DNA from: DASYTH01 sp045806965
Lineage (GTDB): Bacteria > Actinomycetota > Actinomycetes > Mycobacteriales > Pseudonocardiaceae
Length of the DNA: 64,000 nucleotides
Direction of reading: 5' to 3'
NCBI GenBank assembly: GCA_045806965.1
Contig: JBJMIG010000097.1
Location: 10,613-74,612 of the forward strand
The notes beneath the pieces were generated by a model, which was given only the letters and a program-made list of their open reading frames with translations, searched no databases and had not been told where the DNA came from. Within the stretch, counting starts at the first letter, position 1; every line of letters begins with the position of its first letter. The position numbers were made by a program, and so were the translations under genes. Positions 16,272-25,188 of the stretch are shown here, one piece after another.

Positions 16272-17396
16272 ATGACTCAGCGGTCAATCCGCCATCGTGC
16301 GGTGACCCTGCGCCAGGTGGCCGAGCGTGCCGCCGTGTCGCGGCAGACCGTGTCCAACGCCCTGAACGCGCCGCACCGCCTCGAGCCCGCCACGTTGGCC
16401 AAGGTCACCAAGGCGATCGACGACCTGCGCTACCGGCCCAACCGCAGCGCCCGCAGCCTGAGCACCGGAAGCGCCGGGCTGATCGGCTACTGCGTGGCGC
16501 AGCGCCGCGACGGCGCCTCGAACTCGATGATGGACTCCTTTCTGCACGCGCTGTCCACGGCGATGGAGAGCGTCGGCCGGCATGTGCTGCTGTTCACGGC
16601 GCCGCCGGGGGAATCCGGCCTCAACGTCTATGCCGACCTCATCGCCCAGCAGGCGGTCGACGGGTTCGTGCTGTCCGACACCGAGCGTGATGATCCGCGG
16701 CACCGTTGGCTGACCAAACGCGACATTCGGTTCGTCTCCTTTGGCCGGACCTGGCCGCGGGGTGGCCAGGAGCCGGGACCTTGGGTCGATGTGGACGGTG
16801 CGGCGGCATGTGCGACGCTGGTCGATGGCCTGCACGCCCTCGGGCATCGCAGGATCGGGTTCGTCGGCTGGAGTGGGAAGCTGGGCGCCGCGGAGGATCG
16901 CCGCCGAGGCTGGCAGCAGGCATGCGAGCGGCACGGCCTGCGGGTCGGCGGCTGTTACGTGCGTTGCGTCGAGGACACGGTGGCGGAGGGCGAGCGGGCC
17001 GCGCACGATCTGCTCGATCGGGCGAAGCCGCCGACCGCGATCATGGCCGCGACCGACGTGTTCGCCCTCGGGGCAATGCGCGCTGTGACCCAACGCGGCG
17101 CCCGACCAGGAGAGGATGTGGCCGTAACCGGTTTCGACGATTCCCCATTGGCCTCGGCGGTGACGCCGGGACTGACCAGTGTTCGGCAGCCGGTCGCCGA
17201 GATCGCGGCCACGGCGTTGCGGTTGTTGTACGCACCTTCCGGTGACTCCGAGGGTGTCCTGCTGCCAGCCGCGATCATTTCACGGGCCAGCGCTGATATA
17301 ACCACCACTCTCGCCGGTGATGACCGACGACTTGTCGCGGCCGACCTACGGCTCGACGCAGGGTTGAGTACAGATCGACAGGAGAACAAAACATGA
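16272..17396 (+). CDS. LacI-family transcriptional regulator
   Basis: 374 aa. N-terminal HTH: VTLRQVAERAAVSRQTVSNALN, with the hinge region YRPNRSARSL. The periplasmic-binding-protein-like effector domain follows (DGFVLSDTERDD, ALGHRRIGFVGW, AIMAATDVFALGAMRA, VTGFDDSPLASAVTPGLTSV). GGAGTCGAGG precedes ATG 16272. Its stop overlaps the ATG of the substrate-binding protein (ATGA), placing it first in the sugar-uptake operon. The 18-bp palindrome at 16178-16195 is the likely binding site, with an imported sugar or oligosaccharide as inducer. Confidence 0.92.
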   Translation: MTQRSIRHRAVTLRQVAERAAVSRQTVSNALNAPHRLEPATLAKVTKAIDDLRYRPNRSARSLSTGSAGLIGYCVAQRRDGASNSMMDSFLHALSTAMESVGRHVLLFTAPPGESGLNVYADLIAQQAVDGFVLSDTERDDPRHRWLTKRDIRFVSFGRTWPRGGQEPGPWVDVDGAAACATLVDGLHALGHRRIGFVGWSGKLGAAEDRRRGWQQACERHGLRVGGCYVRCVEDTVAEGERAAHDLLDRAKPPTAIMAATDVFALGAMRAVTQRGARPGEDVAVTGFDDSPLASAVTPGLTSVRQPVAEIAATALRLLYAPSGDSEGVLLPAAIISRASADITTTLAGDDRRLVAADLRLDAGLSTDRQENKT

Positions 17397-18703
17397 TTGT
17401 TGGAGCAAGGGCCCTGCGAGGTGCGGCCGTGCTGGCCGCGGGCGCCCTGCTGGTCTCGGCTTGCGGAGACAACAAATCCGGAAGCGGCAGCAGCAGCAGC
17501 GGAAGCAGCGGCACCGCGCTTGAGGGCCGAGGCGAGATCACCTTCGCCACCGGCAAGGACACCTCGGGCAACATGCAGAAGTTGGTCGACAAGTGGAACG
17601 CCGACCACGCCGACCAGAAGGTCCGCATCGTCGAGCTGCCGGAGTCCGCGGATGGGCAGCGCCAGCAGATGGTGCAGAACGCCCAGGTGAAGTCGGACGC
17701 CTTCACGCTCCTCAACCTGGACGTGGTGTGGACGGCCGAGTTCGCGGCCAACCGGTGGATCAGCGAGCTGCCGACCGACCAGTTCGAGCTGGACAAGTTC
17801 CTCAAGCCCGCGGTGGACACCGCCAAGTACCGCGACAAGCTCTACGCGGTGCCGGTGTACTCCGACGGCGGCCTCCTCTACTACCGCAAGGACCTGCTGG
17901 ACAAGGTTGGTGCGCAGCCGCCGAAGACGTCCACCGAGCTGATCGCCATCTGCCAGAAGGTCAAGGCGCTGCCCGAGGCCGCGAGCATCGGCTGCTATGC
18001 CGGCCAGTTCGAGAAGTACGAGGGCCTCACCGTGAACTTCGCCGAGGCGGTGCAGTCCGCGGGTGGCTCGATCGTCGATGACGCCGGCAAGCCGGACGTC
18101 GACTCGGCGCAGGCCAAGGCCGGTCTCGGTGCGCTGGTGCAGGGGTTCCAGACCGGCATCATCCCCAAGCAGGCCATCACGTTCAAGGAGGAGGAGGGCC
18201 GGCGCGCGTTCCAGGCCGGTCAGCTGCTCTTCCACCGCCAGTGGCCGTACCAGTGGGCCAAGGCCAACGCCACCGACGGTTCCTCCCAGGTGGCCGGCAA
18301 GTTCGACGTGGCCCCGCTGCCGGGTGCGACCGGGCCGGGCAGTTCCAGCCTCGGCGGGCACAACTTCGCCATCTCGGCGTTCGCCAAGAACAAGGCCACC
18401 GCGCTGGACTTCATCAAGTTCTTCACCAGCGAGGAGTCCGAGCGGTCCAACCTGCTCGCCACGTCGCAGGCGCCGACCAGGAGCAGCCTCTACGAGGATG
18501 CCGACCTGACCAAGCAGTTCCCGTACCTGCCCACGCTGAAGGCCTCGATCCTGTCCGCGAAGCCGCGGCCGAAGGCGGTCAAGTACGGCGATGTCACCGC
18601 TGCCATCCAGGAGAACGCGTATGCGGCGCTGACCGGTGCGAAGACCACCGACCAGGCGCTCTCGGATCTGCAGAAGAAGCTCGAGGAGCTGACCGCGCAG
18701 TGA
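17393..18703 (+). CDS. Sugar ABC transporter substrate-binding lipoprotein
   Basis: 436 aa, CUT1-type extracellular solute-binding protein. The lipoprotein signal ends at lipobox LVSAC, followed by a Ser/Gly-rich linker. Downstream are ITFATGKDTSGNMQKLVDKWN, LDVVWTAEFAANRWI, AVPVYSDGGLLYYRKDLLDK and a C-terminal TDQALSDLQKKLEEL. It captures an oligosaccharide at the membrane surface for the two permeases that follow. The ATG is coupled to the LacI stop. A strong stem-loop directly after the stop probably keeps its mRNA more abundant than that of the permeases. Confidence 0.92.
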   Translation: MIVGARALRGAAVLAAGALLVSACGDNKSGSGSSSSGSSGTALEGRGEITFATGKDTSGNMQKLVDKWNADHADQKVRIVELPESADGQRQQMVQNAQVKSDAFTLLNLDVVWTAEFAANRWISELPTDQFELDKFLKPAVDTAKYRDKLYAVPVYSDGGLLYYRKDLLDKVGAQPPKTSTELIAICQKVKALPEAASIGCYAGQFEKYEGLTVNFAEAVQSAGGSIVDDAGKPDVDSAQAKAGLGALVQGFQTGIIPKQAITFKEEEGRRAFQAGQLLFHRQWPYQWAKANATDGSSQVAGKFDVAPLPGATGPGSSSLGGHNFAISAFAKNKATALDFIKFFTSEESERSNLLATSQAPTRSSLYEDADLTKQFPYLPTLKASILSAKPRPKAVKYGDVTAAIQENAYAALTGAKTTDQALSDLQKKLEELTAQ

Positions 18704-18709
18704 TCGCGT

Positions 18710-18742
18710 CCCGGGTGGGGCGGCCCACCCGCCCCACCCGGG
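18710..18742 (+). other. Intercistronic stem-loop between binding protein and permease genes
   Basis: A perfect 14-bp stem (CCCGGGTGGGGCGG at 18710-18723 with its complement at 18729-18742) and a 5-base loop lie in the 67-bp gap between the binding-protein stop and the permease start. Such hairpins in sugar ABC operons partly terminate or stabilise the upstream mRNA, giving excess binding protein. Confidence 0.75.
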
Positions 18743-18770
18743 TATCCGGTTCGACAGCAAGGAGATCGTC

Positions 18771-19790
18771 GTGACCACCACCGCGCCTGCTCCACCCGGA
18801 GCAGCGAAGGCCAGGAAGTCATCACCGCAGCTGAGCCCGCAGGGATCCGGCAAGCTCGCCGCCCTGCTGCTCTCGCCCACCTTCATCGTGCTCGCCGTGG
18901 TGATCGCGTATCCGTTGATCTCCGCCCTGCGCGAATCGCTGTACCAGAAGGGCGACCAGCTCGACGAGAACGGGTTCCTGATCACCGGGGACACCTTCGT
19001 CGGCCTCAAGAACTACACCGCGATCTTCACCGGGGAGACCGCGACCCGGTTCTGGAACGCGTTCAACAACACCACGTTGTTCACGGTGTTCTCGGTGTCC
19101 ATCGAGATCGTCATCGGGGTGTCCATGGCACTGGTGATGCACCATGCGTTACGAGGTCGTGGCCTGGTTCGGGCCAGCATCCTGATACCGTGGGCGATCC
19201 CGACCGCGGTGTCCGCGCTGCTCTGGAAGTGGATCTTCCAGACCGACGGCGTGGCCAACGCGATCCTGAACCAGCAGATCCTGTGGACCGCCGACGGCCA
19301 GCAGGCGTTCTGGGCGGTGGTCATCGCCGACACCTGGAAGACCGCGCCGTTCATCGGGCTGCTGACCCTGGCCGGCCTCCAGATCATCTCGAGTGAGGTG
19401 TACGAGGCGGCGAAAGTGGACGGTGCCAACGCGTGGCGGACCTTCTGGCAGATCGTGCTGCCGCTGGTGAAGCCGGCGCTACTGGTCGCCGTGCTGTTCC
19501 GGGTGCTCGACGTGCTGCGCATGTTCGACCTGCCATACGTGATGATCGGCGCGCACAAGCAGTCCGTCGAGACGCTGTCCATGCTGGCCTTCGACGAGGC
19601 GACCAACGTCCGCTACGGGCCGGCGTCCGCCTATGCCACGGTGCTGTTCGTCTACGTGGTCATCGTGGCGTTCGCGTTCGTCAAGCTGCTCGGCGCGGAC
19701 ATCATCGGCGAGGCGCGAACACAGAAGAAGCTGGCGCAGCGGCAACCGGTCAAACCGGCCACCATGGTCGTCGGAGGGGTGAACGTATGA
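18771..19790 (+). CDS. Sugar ABC transporter permease (MalF type)
   Basis: 339 aa, six predicted membrane helices after a Pro/Ser-rich cytoplasmic N-terminus. The EAA loop that contacts the ATPase is YEAAKVDGANAWRTFWQIVLPLVKP. Starts at GTG 18771 with AAGGAG upstream and overlaps the next permease by ATGA (19787-19790). No ATP-binding gene is nearby, so a shared ATPase of the MsiK kind must energise it. Confidence 0.92.
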   Translation: MTTTAPAPPGAAKARKSSPQLSPQGSGKLAALLLSPTFIVLAVVIAYPLISALRESLYQKGDQLDENGFLITGDTFVGLKNYTAIFTGETATRFWNAFNNTTLFTVFSVSIEIVIGVSMALVMHHALRGRGLVRASILIPWAIPTAVSALLWKWIFQTDGVANAILNQQILWTADGQQAFWAVVIADTWKTAPFIGLLTLAGLQIISSEVYEAAKVDGANAWRTFWQIVLPLVKPALLVAVLFRVLDVLRMFDLPYVMIGAHKQSVETLSMLAFDEATNVRYGPASAYATVLFVYVVIVAFAFVKLLGADIIGEARTQKKLAQRQPVKPATMVVGGVNV

Positions 19791-20635
19791 GCGCCAAGAC
19801 CGGAAGAACGGTCAAGTCCGGCCGGCGCTGGCTGCTCCAGATCGGCATCGGCATCATCGTTGTCTATTGCCTGGCGCCGTTCTACTGGATGGTCGTCTCC
19901 GCCTTCCGCCGGCCCAACGACCAGGGCCAGAACACCTTGTTTCCGCAGCCGTTCTCGATGGAGAACTTCAAGGCGGTGTTCTCCCCGGGCGTCGGCTTCG
20001 GCCGTTCCCTGGTGAACAGCGTCGTGGTCGCGGGCACCACCACGATCCTGACCCTGATCTTCGGCACGTTCGCGGCGTACACCATCGCCCGCATGGAGTT
20101 CCGCGGCAGGTCGCTGGTCGCCGCCATCATCATCGCGATGTCCATGTTCCCCGGCATCGCGCTGATCGTGCCGCTGCTCAAGCTGTTCACCGACATCGGC
20201 TGGATCAACACCTACCAGGCCATGATCGTGCCCAGCCTGTCCTTCGCGCTGCCGCTCGCGGTCTGGACGTTGGCCACGTTCTTCCGGCAGATGCCCAAGG
20301 AGCTCGAGGAAGCGGCCATGATGGACGGGCTCACCAGGGGGCAGGCGTTCCGGCTGATCATCATTCCGCTGGCCGCGCCCGGCATGTTCACCACGGCGAT
20401 CATCACCTTCATCGCCGCGTGGAACGAGTTCATCATCGCGTTGTCGATGGTCAACGAGAAGAGCATGCAGACCGCGACCGTGGCGATCTCCCGGTTCACC
20501 GGCATCACCAACTTCGACACGCCGTTCGGCACGCAGATGGCCGCCGGCGTCATTGTCACCGTGCCGCTGGTGATCGTGGTGCTGATCTTCCAGCGCCGGA
20601 TCGTCGCCGGCCTCACCGCGGGAGGAGTCAAGTAG
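19787..20635 (+). CDS. Sugar ABC transporter permease (MalG type)
   Basis: 282 aa, six membrane helices. The EAA loop is EEAAMMDGLTRGQAFRLIIIPLAAPG. FYWMVVSAFRRPNDQGQN is typical of the MalG N-terminal region, and the C-terminus is QRRIVAGLTAGGVK. Coupled to the MalF-type gene by the ATGA overlap. The next gene, a secreted glycosidase, starts within 3 bp of its stop, so transporter and glycosidase are one operon. Confidence 0.92.
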   Translation: MSAKTGRTVKSGRRWLLQIGIGIIVVYCLAPFYWMVVSAFRRPNDQGQNTLFPQPFSMENFKAVFSPGVGFGRSLVNSVVVAGTTTILTLIFGTFAAYTIARMEFRGRSLVAAIIIAMSMFPGIALIVPLLKLFTDIGWINTYQAMIVPSLSFALPLAVWTLATFFRQMPKELEEAAMMDGLTRGQAFRLIIIPLAAPGMFTTAIITFIAAWNEFIIALSMVNEKSMQTATVAISRFTGITNFDTPFGTQMAAGVIVTVPLVIVVLIFQRRIVAGLTAGGVK

Positions 20636-20637
20636 TG

Positions 20638-23262
20638 ATGTTTCGCAGCACGAGGATCCTGCTCACTACGGCTGCGTTGACCTTTTCGGTGGGTGCCATT
20701 CCGGCGGTGGCCGAGCCCGGCTCGGCCACCGGTTCCGGCGCGCCTACCGCGTCCACAGTCGACAGTGTGCTGTCCGGCGCCGGTTTGGCCGAGTTATCCG
20801 AGACGAGCCGGCTGGCCGACCGCCGCTCGCTGGTCACCGGCGACCGGTTCATCGCGATGGGCGACGAGTCCGGGCGCTATCCCGCCAGTGGCTGGCACAT
20901 TCGCGGTGAGATGGGCGGTTTCTGGACGCCGCCGGTGAAGTTGCTCGACGGTATGTGGTTCGCCGTGGACGGTGCCTGGCTCGGCACCGACGTGGCCACC
21001 GCGCGCTACACCAACGGCGCCGGATACCAGCGGTTCGGCTACCAGCCGCGCGGTGGCGTTCGGGTCGACCGAGTGGACTTCGTCCCGGACGGCTCCCGGG
21101 CCGCGGTGATCGGACTGGTCCTGCGCGGCGACTCGGCGCGGACCGTCTCGCTGGCGATGGACGCGCACTCCGAGTTGATGCCGTCCTACCCGTGGGGGTG
21201 GACCACACCGGGCGCGGCCGACGTGAACCTGCCGGACACCGGCTCCTACCGCGACGGAACGCTGGTGTTCCGTGAGAACGGCAGCGCACCGGGCATCGGT
21301 GCGCACGACTGGGCGGCCGTGGTCGGCGGCTCACTGACCCCGACCGGGCACGCGCTCGGGGCGGGGCATCGCGGGCCGCAGGACCCGGCCGTGATCTGCC
21401 CGGCGGACGGCACGACGCCGTTGCGTTGTGACGACTCGGCGACCGGGCACGGCACCGGCGGCCGGTTGGACTACCAGGTGCGGCTGCGGGCCGACCGCCC
21501 GACCGTGGTCTGGTTCACCGTGGCCGGATCGGACCGCGGGTTGGGCGCGGCCACGTCCGAGTTCGCCGCGGCCAGCCGGAACCCGGAGTCCGCACTGCGG
21601 TCCAAGGTGGACGGTCGGGCGCGGCTCGCCGGCAACACCGTGGTGGACCTGCCGGGCGACCGGCTGTTGCAGCGCAGCGTGGAGTGGAGCAAGCAGAACC
21701 TGGCCGACTCCGTGCAGGAGGCGCACGACCTGCGGCTGCGCGATGTGGACGAGGGCCGGGCCTATCCGGACGCGGCCGGCACGGTTCGCGCGGCGCGCTG
21801 GTTCGGCGCCGGCTTCCCGGACTATCCCTGGCTGTTCGGCACCGACGGCGAGTACACCGGGTTCGCCGCGGTGGCCGCCGGGCAGTTCGACACGATCAAG
21901 GCACACCTGCGCGCGCTGCGCGATGTCAGTGAGGTCATCAACAGCCGCAGCGGAAAGGTCGCGCACGAGGTGGTGTCCACCGGGGACGTCTACTTCGGGG
22001 TGAACGCGGATGCCGGAAACACCGACGAGACCGTGAAGTTTCCCAGTGCGGTGGCCCTGGTCTGGCGGTGGACCGGCGACAACGCGTTCCGCGACGACCT
22101 GTACGACTTCGCGGTGCGCAACCTGCGCTACGTCGATCGCACCCTGGACGCGGACGGAGACGGTTGGCTCGAGGGGCTTGGCAACGTCGAGCGCCCCGGG
22201 ATGGGCGTTGAGAAGCTGGACAGCACGGTCTACTTCATCCGTGGCCTGCTCGACCTCGCCGACCTCGCGGCCAGCAGGGGCGACAACGCCACGGCGCGTT
22301 GGGCCGGCGACAAGGCGGCCGGTCTGCGCGCCCGGTTCGAACAGCAGTGGTGGACCGGCGGCGACGCCAACGCCTACGCGGAGTCCATCGACGACCCGGC
22401 CGACCCGGCCAACGACAACGCGAAGATCTTCCAGCGGCACTGGACCGGGGTCACCCCGATGGAGGTGGAGCTCGGCGGGCGGCAGCCCGGTCCGCTCGCC
22501 TCCGGCGCACACGGCAACGCCGCGCTCTCCCAACGGGAACGGGACTGCTACACCGGCGCCTACGGGCTGTTCCACACCGGCACCGGGCCGACCTCGGCGC
22601 CGGCCGGCAACCCGGGCGCGTCCTGTGACAGCGTGGTGTCCACGGTGCCGAGCGAACGGTCGATCTTCTCGCTGAACACCGCCGTGATGGCGGTGGCGGA
22701 AGGCAACTTCGGCCGGCTCGGCCCGTCCGGGCAGCAGCGTTACACCACCGGCAACGCGCGGATCCAGCTGGACCCTGCGGTCTGGGAGACCCCCGGCGAC
22801 ATGCCGGAGATCGGGCCGTCGCCGGACTTCATGGCCAACATCGACCGGCCGTTCACCGACCGCTCGATGGCGTTGCAGGCTTGGGGCGCCTACGGCGTGC
22901 TGTGGCCGGTCGTGCACCAGCAGCTCGGCGTGGCGCCCGATCTTGGCAACGGCCGGTTGTCCGTGGTGCCCCAGGTGCCGCAGGGCCAGCGGGACGTGAG
23001 CGGGCGGGACATCCGGCTCGGCGACGGCTCGGTGGACGTGTCCGCCGCCAGGGACAACCGGCAGCTACGCACCACGGTCCGCACCGAGGGGCTGCGCGTC
23101 GACCTCACCGTCGGCGCCGTGCTGCCGGCCGGCAAGTCCGTCTCCTCGGTCACGCTCAATGGCCGTGCGGCGCACTTCTCGGTGGTGCACACCAGCCGGG
23201 GTGATGAGGTCCGGGTGCGGGCCGACGGCCGGTCGAGCATCCTCGTGGTGAACCTGCGTTAA
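20638..23262 (+). CDS. Secreted six-hairpin glycosidase
   Basis: 874 aa. A Sec signal peptide (RILLTTAALTFSVGAIPAVA) is followed by a long beta-rich N-terminal region (about 40-330). An (alpha/alpha)6 catalytic barrel comes next: AARWFGAGFPDYPWLFGTDGEY, DADGDGWLEGLGNVERPGMG, DSTVYFIRGLLDLADLA, DRSMALQAWGAYGVLWPVVHQQLG. A C-terminal beta domain ends in SSILVVNLR. It resembles amylo-alpha-1,6-glucosidase/debranching-type hydrolases but no CAZy family can be assigned by eye. Placed last in the LacI operon, it probably trims extracellular glycan into the oligosaccharide imported by the ABC system. GGGAGGAG precedes the start; GTG 20635 is an equally possible in-frame start. It overlaps the convergent dehydrogenase gene by 4 bp. 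Confidence 0.82.
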   Translation: MFRSTRILLTTAALTFSVGAIPAVAEPGSATGSGAPTASTVDSVLSGAGLAELSETSRLADRRSLVTGDRFIAMGDESGRYPASGWHIRGEMGGFWTPPVKLLDGMWFAVDGAWLGTDVATARYTNGAGYQRFGYQPRGGVRVDRVDFVPDGSRAAVIGLVLRGDSARTVSLAMDAHSELMPSYPWGWTTPGAADVNLPDTGSYRDGTLVFRENGSAPGIGAHDWAAVVGGSLTPTGHALGAGHRGPQDPAVICPADGTTPLRCDDSATGHGTGGRLDYQVRLRADRPTVVWFTVAGSDRGLGAATSEFAAASRNPESALRSKVDGRARLAGNTVVDLPGDRLLQRSVEWSKQNLADSVQEAHDLRLRDVDEGRAYPDAAGTVRAARWFGAGFPDYPWLFGTDGEYTGFAAVAAGQFDTIKAHLRALRDVSEVINSRSGKVAHEVVSTGDVYFGVNADAGNTDETVKFPSAVALVWRWTGDNAFRDDLYDFAVRNLRYVDRTLDADGDGWLEGLGNVERPGMGVEKLDSTVYFIRGLLDLADLAASRGDNATARWAGDKAAGLRARFEQQWWTGGDANAYAESIDDPADPANDNAKIFQRHWTGVTPMEVELGGRQPGPLASGAHGNAALSQRERDCYTGAYGLFHTGTGPTSAPAGNPGASCDSVVSTVPSERSIFSLNTAVMAVAEGNFGRLGPSGQQRYTTGNARIQLDPAVWETPGDMPEIGPSPDFMANIDRPFTDRSMALQAWGAYGVLWPVVHQQLGVAPDLGNGRLSVVPQVPQGQRDVSGRDIRLGDGSVDVSAARDNRQLRTTVRTEGLRVDLTVGAVLPAGKSVSSVTLNGRAAHFSVVHTSRGDEVRVRADGRSSILVVNLR

Positions 23263-24710
23263 CCGGTGGAACACGCGGACCCGTTGAGCGTGAAGCTCGG
23301 CGGGTTCGCGTTCGTTCCGGTGTAGGTGCCCTGGAAGCCGAACATCACGTTGCCGCCGGGCGCGATGGTGGTGTTGAAGCCGACGTTGCGTGCGCTGACC
23401 GAGGCTGCGTTCTGGGTGGTCTCGGTGTTCCACCGGTTGGTGATGACCTGGTCGCCGGGGAAGGTGAATGCCAGGGTCCACCCGTTCACCGTGGCACTGC
23501 TGGTGTTCGTCACGGTGAGGTTCGCGGTGAACCCGTCCGCCCAGGTATTGGGCACGTAGTCCACCCGGCAGCTGCCGGCGGGCGGTGGTGGGGGCGGAGG
23601 TGGCGGCGTCGTGCCAAGCGTGATCCGGACGATCCGGTCGTCACCGGTTCGCGGGGTACCCCGGCCGTCGGTGTTGTTGGTCAGCAGCCAGAGTGATCCG
23701 TCCGGCGCGTTGGTGATCAGCCGCAGCCGCCCAAGGGTGCCGTTCAGGAAAGCCACCGGGTTCCCGTCGGCCGCCCCGTTGTTCACCGGTACGCCCCAGA
23801 GTCGTTGCCCGCGCAGGGCGGCGAGCCAGACCGTGTTGCCGGCGAAGGCGATGCCGGACGGGGACGCATCGGCCGGCATCCACTGTGCGATCGGGTCGAC
23901 GAAACTCGGGTTGCCGGCCCTACCCTCGACGGTCGGCCACCCGTAGTTTCGTCCGGCCTGGATCAGGTTCAGCTCGTCCCAGGTGTTCTGGCCGAACTCG
24001 CTGGCCCAGAGCCGCCCGGCGCCGTCCCAGGCGAGTCCCTGCACGTTGCGGTGGCCAAGGGTCCACACCCGCGAGCCGGCGGTCGGGTTGCCCGGTGCGG
24101 CGGCCCCGGTCGGGGTGACCCGGAGGATCTTTCCGCCGAGTGAGGACGGGTTCTGTGCGTTGGCGGACTGCCCGGCGTCACCCGCCGACACGTAGAGCAT
24201 GCCGTCCGGACCGAAGGCGAGCCGCCCGCCGTTGTGGATGGTGTTCTTCGGAATCCCGGAGATGATCACTTGCGGGGTGCCAAGTGTGGTGTCGAAGCGC
24301 ATCCGCACCACGCGGTTGTCGCCGGACGCGGTGAAGTACGCGTACACCAACCGGTCGGTGGCGAACGTTGGCGCGACCGCGATGCCGAGCAGGCCGCCCT
24401 CGCCGCCGGGTACCACGCCCGGCACGGTGCCGACCGTGGTGGTGGTCCCGCCGCTGATCCGCTTGATCCGCGCGGTGTCGCGTTCGGATACCAGCGCCGA
24501 GCCGTCCGGCAGGAATGCCAGGCCCCACGGGGCGGCCAGATTGGTCGCCACCGTCCCGGCGACCTGTGGTGTCGGCGGCACCGCCTGGATGCCGACCGGG
24601 CCGGCCTGGGGGATCGCTCCGGACGCTGGCATCGACGCGGGCACCGTCACCGTCAGCGCCACGAGTAATGCGGCGGTGATCGCCGTGGTCGCCCGTCCTG
24701 CGCGGCTCAT
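23259..24710 (-). CDS. Secreted PQQ-dependent sugar dehydrogenase with C-terminal CBM2 domain
   Basis: 483 aa. Sec signal peptide (ATTAITAALLVALTVTVPASMPASG). Residues about 45-375 form a soluble-glucose/aldose-dehydrogenase beta-propeller: APWGLAFLPDGSALVSERD, GGEGGLLGIAVAP, NTIHNGGRLAFGPDGMLYVSAGDAG, LGHRNVQGLAWD, WASEFGQNTWDELN. A linker of nine prolines leads to about 100 residues of a bacterial cellulose-binding (CBM2) domain, with Cys at both ends (CRVDY...GSACS) and conserved Trp (NGWTLAF, NRWNTETTQN). It oxidises sugars extracellularly while held on polysaccharide. GAGGAG precedes ATG 24710. A perfect CebR-type operator lies 41-56 bp upstream, suggesting cello-oligosaccharide induction. 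Confidence 0.9.
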   Translation of the reverse strand: MSRAGRATTAITAALLVALTVTVPASMPASGAIPQAGPVGIQAVPPTPQVAGTVATNLAAPWGLAFLPDGSALVSERDTARIKRISGGTTTTVGTVPGVVPGGEGGLLGIAVAPTFATDRLVYAYFTASGDNRVVRMRFDTTLGTPQVIISGIPKNTIHNGGRLAFGPDGMLYVSAGDAGQSANAQNPSSLGGKILRVTPTGAAAPGNPTAGSRVWTLGHRNVQGLAWDGAGRLWASEFGQNTWDELNLIQAGRNYGWPTVEGRAGNPSFVDPIAQWMPADASPSGIAFAGNTVWLAALRGQRLWGVPVNNGAADGNPVAFLNGTLGRLRLITNAPDGSLWLLTNNTDGRGTPRTGDDRIVRITLGTTPPPPPPPPPAGSCRVDYVPNTWADGFTANLTVTNTSSATVNGWTLAFTFPGDQVITNRWNTETTQNAASVSARNVGFNTTIAPGGNVMFGFQGTYTGTNANPPSFTLNGSACSTG

Positions 24711-24750
24711 CGCAACTCCTCGTTGACTTGCGGGCGGAGCAGATCCCAGG

Positions 24751-24766
24751 CTGGGAGCGCTCCCAG
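24751..24766 (-). promoter_or_regulatory. CebR-type operator
   Basis: A perfect 16-bp palindrome containing TGGGAGCGCTCCCA (24752-24765), which is exactly the established Streptomyces CebR operator for cellulose/cellobiose genes. It lies 41-56 bp upstream of the CBM2-dehydrogenase start codon. A second dyad, TCCCAG-G-CTGGGA (24744-24756), overlaps it. Confidence 0.85.
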
Positions 24767-25188
24767 AGTGGCTCTCTCATAGTCACCCATGCGTCACGTT
24801 ATGGCAACAGCTCGGTGTGGCGGCAGGCATCAACCGGTTCACTCGGTTGGCCGGCCGGGAGCCGGAGAAGTGGCATCTTCACCGGTCCACCCGGCGCCGA
24901 CGTCCTTCATCCTCAATGGAAGCACCTGCGCGACCGGCTGACCGGAGTGGCGAGGGCCTTCGCCGGCCTCCGCCGCCTCAACCAAGCCAACCCGCGGATA
25001 CCTGGCCGTTCGGACCGGTGCAATGCCCGGGACGCTATCGCCGGCCACCGAAACCTCGGGAACGCGCCGCGCGGACAGGCCTGCGGAGCGCGATTGTCCA
25101 GGACACGTCGTTCAGTGTTCGGCACGTGATGCTGGACAACCCGAACCTGCTAACAAGTGCTGCACGGAACCGACCGGAAGGAGTTGGG
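24767..25188. other. Intergenic stretch without a supported gene
   Basis: 422 bp between the CebR site and the next gene. Reading frames here lack ribosome binding sites and recognisable protein. It must carry the divergent promoters; GGAAGGAG at 25177-25184 is the ribosome binding site of the downstream gene. Nothing else is recognised. Confidence 0.5.
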
